Assembly: GCF_049671045.1 (NCBI RefSeq)
Contig: NZ_JBATUH010000029.1
Coordinates: 5,317 to 69,316, forward strand
DNA from: Parvibaculum sp049671045
GTDB lineage: Bacteria > Pseudomonadota > Alphaproteobacteria > Parvibaculales > Parvibaculaceae
Direction of reading: 5' to 3'
DNA: 64,000 bases
Shown one piece after another: positions 58,892 through 64,000 of the stretch. Position 1 is the stretch's first letter. Each line of letters opens with the position of its first letter. The position numbers and the translations under genes are program-made. The notes below the pieces were generated by a model, which made no database searches, was not told the origin of the DNA, and was given only the letters and a program-made list of their open reading frames with translations.

Positions 58892-60142
58892 TCAATAGAC
58901 GGTCGCCTGCACGATCGCCTTCAGCCGCTCGATGATCGAGAACTCGTCATCGGTGAAATCGGAATCGATCCACCATTCCTCGACCTCGCGCCGGACGCGC
59001 CCGATCTCCGGCCCCTCGGGAACGCCGGCCGCCTTGATCATCTGGCCGGTCAGCGGCATTTCGGGCCGCTCCCAGCTATCGGCCATGGCGAGCAGCGCGC
59101 GCCACTGGAAATTGTTGTGATCCTTGCGGTCGTTCCCCCAGCCGAGCATGACCCGGTCCTTGAAGAGGTCACGGCCCATCACATAGACCGCGCGGCGCAT
59201 CTCCCGCATGGAGAGATAGGAGACGATCTTCGTCTTGTCGTTGAGCGCCCTGGAGATGCGGTCACGATCCTTGTTGGAAAGCCGGAGCCGGTCGGCGAGC
59301 GCCGCCACACCCGCCTCGTCGAGATCGAGCATGGAGGCGAGCCGCAGCACCGCGTCGCAGGTGAAGAGCTGGTTCGCCTCGATGTCGACGAGCTTTTCGA
59401 AGCGGTCGAGGCGCGAGGCCTCGGGCAGCACGACCGAGAGGATGCCGGCGGCGGCCATCTGGCGGAAGGCGGCGGCCGCCTCGTCCGCGGCGGCGATCTT
59501 CAGCAACTCGTCGCGCACGCGCTCGCCCGAAAGCAGGCGAAGCCCCTCGCGCAGGGCGGCGCAGGCCTTGAGCCCCTCCGCATCGGGCTCGCCCCTGCCA
59601 TAATGCGCATGCATACGGAAGAAGCGCAGGATGCGCAGATAATCCTCGCGGATGCGCGCTTCCGCATCGCCGATGAAGCGGACGCGCCGCGCCTTGAGAT
59701 CATCGCGCCCCGCGCCGAGCGGATCGTGCACCGTGCCGTCGGCATCGGCATAAAGCGCGTTGATGGTGAAATCGCGCCGCTTCGCATCCTCCAGCCAGTC
59801 GCCGGTGAAGGCGACCTCGGCGCGGCGACCATCCGTCTTCATGTCGACGCGGAGCGTGGTGATCTCGAAATGACGCGTCGGCGTGACCGCCGTGATCGTG
59901 CCATGGGCAAGTCCGGTGGGAACGACCTTGACGCCCTTTGCCGTCAGGAGTTCCTGCGCGCGTTCCGGCGTCTCGCTCGTCGCGATGTCGATGTCGGTGA
60001 CGGGCTCGCCGAGAAGCGCATTGCGCACGGCGCCGCCGACGAAGCGGGAAACGCCGCCGCCCGAGGCGAGCGCATCCATGACGGCGCGCGTATCGGCATC
60101 GTTCAGCCACTCGGCGCGGGCAAGCTCTTTCTCGGCACTCAT
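58892..60142 (-). CDS. CCA-adding-type tRNA nucleotidyltransferase (PcnB family)
   Basis: This 416-residue class II nucleotidyltransferase has the active-site block VSRFVGGAVRNALLGEPVTDIDIATSETPE (about residues 30-60) with the DxD metal site. TVTPTRHFEITTLRVDMKTDGR follows, then RRDFTINALYADADG and the later RVRFIGDAEARIREDYLRILRFFRMHAHYG. It adds the CCA end to tRNA or a related tail. The unusually acidic C-terminal half is normal for the family. GGGAG precedes the ATG at 60142. The Nudix gene lies 20 bases upstream on the same strand. Confidence 0.94.
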   Translation of the reverse strand: MSAEKELARAEWLNDADTRAVMDALASGGGVSRFVGGAVRNALLGEPVTDIDIATSETPERAQELLTAKGVKVVPTGLAHGTITAVTPTRHFEITTLRVDMKTDGRRAEVAFTGDWLEDAKRRDFTINALYADADGTVHDPLGAGRDDLKARRVRFIGDAEARIREDYLRILRFFRMHAHYGRGEPDAEGLKACAALREGLRLLSGERVRDELLKIAAADEAAAAFRQMAAAGILSVVLPEASRLDRFEKLVDIEANQLFTCDAVLRLASMLDLDEAGVAALADRLRLSNKDRDRISRALNDKTKIVSYLSMREMRRAVYVMGRDLFKDRVMLGWGNDRKDHNNFQWRALLAMADSWERPEMPLTGQMIKAAGVPEGPEIGRVRREVEEWWIDSDFTDDEFSIIERLKAIVQATVY

Positions 60143-60162
60143 CGCGTCACTCCCTCGGATTG

Positions 60163-60798
60163 TTATTGAGCGGCGAAGATCCGGTCATACATGTTCTTCA
60201 GCATGCCGGCCGTCGCACCCCATATGTAATGGCCATTATAGGGCATGGCATAGTATTCGCGCTCCCGCCCGCGCCATGTGGCGCGATGCCGCTGATGATT
60301 CAGCGGATTCATCAGAAAGGAGAGCGGCACCTCGAAGACTTCCGCCACCTCCGCATCCTGAATTCTGAGCGTGAAGCCCGGCCGCACGAAGCCGACCACG
60401 GGCATGATGCGAAAGCCCGTTCCCGTCTCGTAAGTGTCGAGATAGCCCGCGATCTCCACGAAAGCGGATTTGAGCCCCACCTCCTCGTCGGCCTCGCGCA
60501 GCGCCGTCTGCGCCGGAAGCTCGCCGGGGTCCATCTTGCCGCCGGGAAAGGCGACCTGGCCCGCGTGATTGCCGAGATTGTCGGAGCGGCGCGTCAGCAG
60601 CACCTTCGGCTGATCCGGATATTCGACCACGGGAACGAGCACGGCGGCCGGCCGCAGGACCGGGCGCTGATCGCGATCGACCCAGTCGAGCGGCGCGAGG
60701 TCGCCATCCCCCCGTGGCGCGGTCGGCCCAAGCATGACCTCGAGCGTCGGCGGCGCGGGGTCCACATGGGCGAGTATCCTCGAGCGGTAGTCATTCAT
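60163..60798 (-). CDS. CoA pyrophosphatase-type Nudix hydrolase
   Basis: This 211-residue protein has the Nudix box GKMDPGELPAQTALREADEEVGL (about residues 87-109) with the G-x5-E-x7-REUxEExGU pattern intact. The NudL/CoA pyrophosphatase hallmarks VLLTRRSDNLGNHAGQVAFPGG before it and the segment YNGHYIWGATAGMLKNMYDRIF at the C-terminus support hydrolysis of CoA or its derivatives. It lies directly upstream of the CCA enzyme and downstream of a DUF1285 protein, all on one strand. Confidence 0.9.
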   Translation of the reverse strand: MNDYRSRILAHVDPAPPTLEVMLGPTAPRGDGDLAPLDWVDRDQRPVLRPAAVLVPVVEYPDQPKVLLTRRSDNLGNHAGQVAFPGGKMDPGELPAQTALREADEEVGLKSAFVEIAGYLDTYETGTGFRIMPVVGFVRPGFTLRIQDAEVAEVFEVPLSFLMNPLNHQRHRATWRGREREYYAMPYNGHYIWGATAGMLKNMYDRIFAAQ

Positions 60799-60810
60799 GG
60801 TTGCCGCGGC

Positions 60811-61428
60811 CTAGACCGCCATCTCCTCGGCCGGCCTGAAGGGGAAGAACACGCCCCCCGACCAGACGCCGAACCATCGCCGGCCTTCATGTTCCTCTTC
60901 GACGCCGAGTTCCACGAGATCGTAGAAGACGGCGCGATTGATGAGCGCCTCGAGCCGCGCGCGCACATGGACGTAAGGCGCGGGCTCCCCCGTCGCGGCA
61001 TTGACGACGAAGCGGATCGGATGCTCCTTCCCCGCGACCGTCAGATCGCCGACATTGGTCGTGAAGCTCAGAACCTGCTCGCGGCCGCTTCCCTCGACGG
61101 ACATGGCGACCCCCACGAAGGGCGCGTCGTCGACCCTGATCCCCACTTTCTCGACGGGCGTGACGAGGTAGTACTTCCCGTCCTCGTCATGCCGGAGAAT
61201 GGTCGAGAAGAGGCGGACGAGCCGTTCGCGGCCGATCGGCGTGCCCATATAGAACCAGGTGCCGTCGCGAGCGATTCGCATGTCGAGGTCGCCGCAGAAA
61301 TCCGGATTCCACAGGTGGACCGGCGGCAGGCCGCGCGCCTTCATGCCCTCCGCTTCCGCGGCGGAAAGGAGCCCCGCCGGGTTGTGGGCCTGTGTCTCTT
61401 CTGCCTTCTTTTCGGTGGACGACGCCAT
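60811..61428 (-). CDS. DUF1285-family protein
   Basis: This 205-residue soluble protein carries the DUF1285 pattern: LPPVHLWNPDFCGDLDMRIARDGTWFYMGTPIGRERLVRLFSTILRHDEDGKYYLVTPVEKVGIRVDDAPFVGVAM (about residues 34-108). LSFTTNVGDLTVAGKEHPIRFV follows. The fold resembles a PH-like double domain and its function is unknown. The ATG at 61428 was chosen because the longer frame has no start of family type. It is divergent from the MoxR operon and leads a three-gene minus-strand run to the CCA enzyme. Confidence 0.85.
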   Translation of the reverse strand: MASSTEKKAEETQAHNPAGLLSAAEAEGMKARGLPPVHLWNPDFCGDLDMRIARDGTWFYMGTPIGRERLVRLFSTILRHDEDGKYYLVTPVEKVGIRVDDAPFVGVAMSVEGSGREQVLSFTTNVGDLTVAGKEHPIRFVVNAATGEPAPYVHVRARLEALINRAVFYDLVELGVEEEHEGRRWFGVWSGGVFFPFRPAEEMAV

Positions 61429-61557
61429 ACTCTCCGCTTCCCTGATGCCAAACCACGCGGCCGGCCATAATATCGTCAAGAAGCCCATTGCGAATGGTGG
61501 CCGGCGGCCAGTGGCGGCCTGCCACGCCTTTCGCTTCTGAAAGGCCATAGCATTCTT

Positions 61558-61563
61558 TATACT
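61558..61563 (+). promoter_or_regulatory. -10 element close to the MoxR start
   Basis: TATACT at 61558-61563 ends only seven bases before the ATG at 61571. A start of transcription here would give a leaderless or nearly leaderless message; the -35 match is weak (TTCTGA, 61535-61540). Confidence 0.3.
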
Positions 61564-61570
61564 TAGGTCA

Positions 61571-62566
61571 ATGCAGACACTCAGTGAAGCGGACGGTAAC
61601 GCCGTTCAGGAAATCGAGGCCACCGGCGCAAAGATCGCGGCGGCGCGTGCGGCCATTGGCGAAGTCATTTACGGCCAGGAGCAGGTGATCGACCAGACGC
61701 TCGTCACCGTGCTGGCGGGCGGCCACGCGCTCCTTGTGGGCGTGCCGGGCCTGGCGAAGACGCTGCTCGTCCACACCATGGGGGCGGTGCTCGGGCTCGA
61801 CGACAAGCGCGTGCAGTTCACCCCCGACCTCATGCCCGCCGATATTCTGGGCTCGGAAGTGCTGGAGGAATCTGAACGCGGCCACAGAAGCTTCCGCTTC
61901 ATCAAGGGCCCGGTCTTCTGCCAGTTGCTGATGGCCGACGAAATCAACCGCGCCAGCCCCCGCACGCAGTCGGCGCTGCTGCAGGCCATGCAGGAAAAGC
62001 AGGTGACGGTGGCGGGCGTGCGCTACGAGCTGCCCTCGCCCTTCCATGTGCTCGCGACGCAGAACCCGCTGGAACAGGAGGGAACCTATCCGCTCCCCGA
62101 AGCGCAGCTCGACCGCTTCCTCATGCAGATCGACGTCAACTATCCCGACCTCGAGGCCGAAAGGCGCATGCTGCTGACGACGACGGGCCTCGAGGAAACG
62201 ACGGTGCGCCCGGCGATGACGGCGGAGGACCTGCGCGCCGCGCAGCGCCTCGTGCGCCGTGTGCCGGTGGGCGAGAAGGTCGTGAACGCGATCCTCGAGC
62301 TTGTGCGCGCCGCCCGCCCCGAAGAGGGCGCCTCCGCCGAGGTCGAGCGTCATGTCGCCTGGGGCCCAGGCCCGCGCGCCAGCCAGGCGCTGATGCTCGC
62401 CGTGCGCGCCCGCGCGCTCATCGACGGGCGCTTCTCGCCCTCGATCGAGGATGTGAAGGTGCTGGCGGCGCCGGTGCTGCGCCACCGCATGGCGCTCAAT
62501 TTCTCGGCGCGTGCGGAGGGCGTCACCGTCAGCGGCGTCATCGAGCGTCTCTGCCGCAACATTTAG
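61571..62566 (+). CDS. MoxR-family AAA+ ATPase
   Basis: This 331-residue AAA+ chaperone has Walker A in LLVGVPGLAKTLLVHTMG (about residues 55-72) and Walker B in FCQLLMADEINRASPRTQSALLQAMQEKQVTV (about residues 116-147). It also has the sensor-1 ATQNPLEQEGTYPLPEAQLDRFLMQIDV (about residues 161-188) and sensor-2 arginines. Family members act with von Willebrand-type proteins and DUF58 proteins encoded next to them, as here. Their precise target is generally not known. It is the first gene of a MoxR-DUF58-BatA-like operon that continues past the window end. Confidence 0.93.
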   Translation: MQTLSEADGNAVQEIEATGAKIAAARAAIGEVIYGQEQVIDQTLVTVLAGGHALLVGVPGLAKTLLVHTMGAVLGLDDKRVQFTPDLMPADILGSEVLEESERGHRSFRFIKGPVFCQLLMADEINRASPRTQSALLQAMQEKQVTVAGVRYELPSPFHVLATQNPLEQEGTYPLPEAQLDRFLMQIDVNYPDLEAERRMLLTTTGLEETTVRPAMTAEDLRAAQRLVRRVPVGEKVVNAILELVRAARPEEGASAEVERHVAWGPGPRASQALMLAVRARALIDGRFSPSIEDVKVLAAPVLRHRMALNFSARAEGVTVSGVIERLCRNI

Positions 62567-62576
62567 GGCCAGCGCC

Positions 62577-63512
62577 ATGCGGCTTCCCTTCTCACTGGCG
62601 GCCACACCGGCAGCGACGGGCCTTCGCGAGCAGGCCGAAGCGCTGGCCGAAGCGCTGCCGCCGCTGGCGGCGGAGGCCGAGCGCATCGCCAGCACCGTCG
62701 CGCAGGGCGTGCATGGCCGCAGGCGCACGGGAATGGGGGAAAGCTTCTGGCAGTTCCGCCGCTTCCGCGAGGGCGACACGGCCGCGAGCGTCGACTGGCG
62801 CCACTCCGCCCGCTCGCGCCATCTTTTCGTGCGCGAGATCGAACTCGAAGCCGCCGAAAGCGTCTGGATATGGCGCGATGGCTCACCCTCCATGGACTAT
62901 GCCTCGGAGCTTGCGCTGTCGACGAAGAAGGACCGCGCCACCGTGCTCGCGCTCGCACTGACATCGCTCCTCGTCCAGGGCGGCGAGAGCGTGGCGCCGC
63001 TCGGCGGCGGCGCGACCGCAACAGCGGGCCGCACCGCCCTGCGCCGCATGGCGCATGCGCTCATCGACACATCGGAACCGGGCAATCAGTCGAGCCTGCC
63101 GCCGCCCCAGCGCCTGCCGCGCTATGCGCAGGTCGTTCTCATCAGCGATTTTCTCTCGCCCGCCGACGACATCGTCGCCTGCCTCAAGGGCTATGCGGCG
63201 GACGGGATACAGGGCCATCTGATCCAGGTGCTCGATCCGGCGGAGGAGGATTTCCCCTTCACCGGTCGCACGGAATTTGAAGGGATCGAGGAAAATCTCC
63301 GCCTGATGCGCGGCCGCGCCGAGCGGCTGCGCGGCGCCTATCACGCGCAGCTCGCCCTTCATCGCAACCGCATCATGGACGCGGCGCAGCGGCTCAACTT
63401 CACCTTCGCCACCCACCGCACGGACCGTGCGCCGCATACGGCGCTTCTTGCGCTTTACGGCGCATTGTCCGGCCCGATCGACGCCCGCAGGCCGTCGCGT
63501 CCGGGGGCGTGA
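62577..63512 (+). CDS. DUF58 domain protein
   Basis: This 311-residue soluble protein holds the DUF58 block SFWQFRRFREGDTAASVDWRHSARSRHLFVREIELEAAESVWIWRDGSPSM (about residues 53-103). A von Willebrand A-like tail follows (LPRYAQVVLISDFLSPADDIVACLKGYAADGIQGHLIQVLDPAEEDFPF). It lacks the membrane helices that some DUF58 proteins have. It starts 11 bases after the MoxR gene and overlaps the following gene by four bases (GTGA). Together with MoxR it probably handles an envelope or oxygen-tolerance process that is not specified. Confidence 0.88.
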   Translation: MRLPFSLAATPAATGLREQAEALAEALPPLAAEAERIASTVAQGVHGRRRTGMGESFWQFRRFREGDTAASVDWRHSARSRHLFVREIELEAAESVWIWRDGSPSMDYASELALSTKKDRATVLALALTSLLVQGGESVAPLGGGATATAGRTALRRMAHALIDTSEPGNQSSLPPPQRLPRYAQVVLISDFLSPADDIVACLKGYAADGIQGHLIQVLDPAEEDFPFTGRTEFEGIEENLRLMRGRAERLRGAYHAQLALHRNRIMDAAQRLNFTFATHRTDRAPHTALLALYGALSGPIDARRPSRPGA

Positions 63513-64000
63513 ACGCGATGCTTCATCTCGGCGCGCTCGCCTTCGCCAGCCCCTGGATGCTCCTCGGGCTCGCCGTTCTCCCCGCGATCTGGTGGCTGCT
63601 CAGGATCAGCCCTCCGCTTCCCAAGCGCGTGCGCTTTCCCGCGATCCGCTTTCTCATCGGCCTCGCCCCCGAGGAGGAAACACCGGCCCACACGCCGCTC
63701 TGGCTGCTGATCCTGCGCTCCGTGCTCGCCGCTCTCATCGTCATCGCGCTTGCCGATCCGCTCTGGAACCCGGCGCCGAAGGTCGCAGGCTCCGGGCCGC
63801 TGCTCATCATCGTCGACAATGGCTGGGCCTCCGGCGCGCACTGGCGCGACCGCGCCAACGCCATCGACGCGCTCATGACCGAGGCGCGGCGCGACAACCG
63901 CCCCGTCCTCATCGTCGGCACGGCGCCCGCCGCCACGCCCCCCGAACTCACCTTCGGCTCGGCCGACGACGCCTCGGCGCGCGCCCGCGCCCTCCAGCCC
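63509..64000 (+). CDS. BatA-like membrane protein, cut by the window end
   Basis: The open frame starts with GTG at 63509, overlapping the DUF58 stop, or with ATG at 63518. It runs to the last base, giving 164 codons with no stop. The N-terminus is a hydrophobic helix (LGALAFASPWMLLGLAVLPAIWWLL) then RISPPLPKRVRFPAIRFLIGL, matching the N-terminal aerotolerance-regulator (BatA) domain. A second helix (WLLILRSVLAALIVIALAD) and a von Willebrand A-like start (LLIIVDNGWASGA) follow. The protein probably extends several hundred residues further. Co-operon placement fits the MoxR-BatA system. Confidence 0.85.
   Translation, partial: MNAMLHLGALAFASPWMLLGLAVLPAIWWLLRISPPLPKRVRFPAIRFLIGLAPEEETPAHTPLWLLILRSVLAALIVIALADPLWNPAPKVAGSGPLLIIVDNGWASGAHWRDRANAIDALMTEARRDNRPVLIVGTAPAATPPELTFGSADDASARARALQP

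Noticed and set aside
58778..60169. Long plus-strand open frame across the CCA-type enzyme gene
   Set aside because: Antisense shadow: no family motifs, composition dominated by Arg and Ala, and the opposite strand carries all nucleotidyltransferase motifs.

Overview
The window is GC-rich, gene-dense chromosomal DNA from an alphaproteobacterium. The evidence is the petP/petR-type regulators beside ilvE, the petABC cytochrome bc1 operon, the rplY-pth-ychF and uvrC-pgsA-moaD-moaE gene orders, and OhrR/Ohr. The overall flavour is Hyphomicrobiales/Parvibaculum-like, but genus cannot be fixed from the sequence alone. I see no rRNA, tRNA, CRISPR array, insertion sequence or prophage. Almost all of it is housekeeping genes with a few accessory patches.

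Layout. 0-2.4 kb: a large unknown protein and a small class I methyltransferase. 2.5-5 kb: peroxide defence and thiol redox (peroxiredoxin, trxB, dps). 5-8.7 kb: aspartate aminotransferase, then an FMN split-barrel protein divergent from a MocR/PdxR-type regulator. 8.7-10.9 kb: three tandem TetR paralogues behind a palindromic operator, with no pump or enzyme attached. 10.9-17 kb: a PH-domain membrane protein, a crotonase, a very large GH18-like/deacetylase/glycosyltransferase fusion and an EamA transporter. 17-20.3 kb: uvrB and a lower-GC membrane protein. 20.3-25 kb: a palindromic repeat cluster, a TauD-type dioxygenase divergent from an IclR regulator, a VOC protein, a CelD-like acyltransferase and a cupin. 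25.3-30.3 kb: FolM-like SDR, folB, uvrC, pgsA, moaD and moaE. 30.3-36.7 kb: ilvE divergent from petP-petR-histidine kinase, then TetR, proC, a YbjN-like protein and ubiK. 36.8-46.1 kb: lgt, midA-like, pgeF, a lipoprotein, prs, rplY (behind an attenuator-like leader), pth, ychF, two MaoC hydratases and a dienelactone hydrolase. 46.2-47.7 kb: ohrR, ohr and a glutathione peroxidase. 47.7-52.5 kb: a methylthioadenosine salvage cluster (mtnP, apt, mtnA, FucA-like aldolase) interrupted by a TerC-CBS-CorC membrane protein. 52.6-55.3 kb: petABC. 55.5-61.4 kb: trmL, hemF, ybaK, hemN, a CCA-adding-type enzyme, a Nudix hydrolase and a DUF1285 protein. 61.6-64 kb: a MoxR-DUF58-BatA-like operon that runs off the window.

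Functional links. Oxidative stress recurs: the peroxiredoxin and dps upstream regions share a TAACT/TTATA-type motif, and ohrR-ohr carries palindromes typical of peroxide-sensing operators. Respiration is represented by petABC at one site and its probable regulators petP/petR about 20 kb away. The most system-like locus is the MTA salvage cluster. It has a FucA-like class II aldolase where the classical methionine salvage dehydratase would be, which points to a DHAP-shunt route. The most striking single protein is the 1142-residue fusion, which combines domains for making, deacetylating and probably cutting or binding an amino-sugar polymer.
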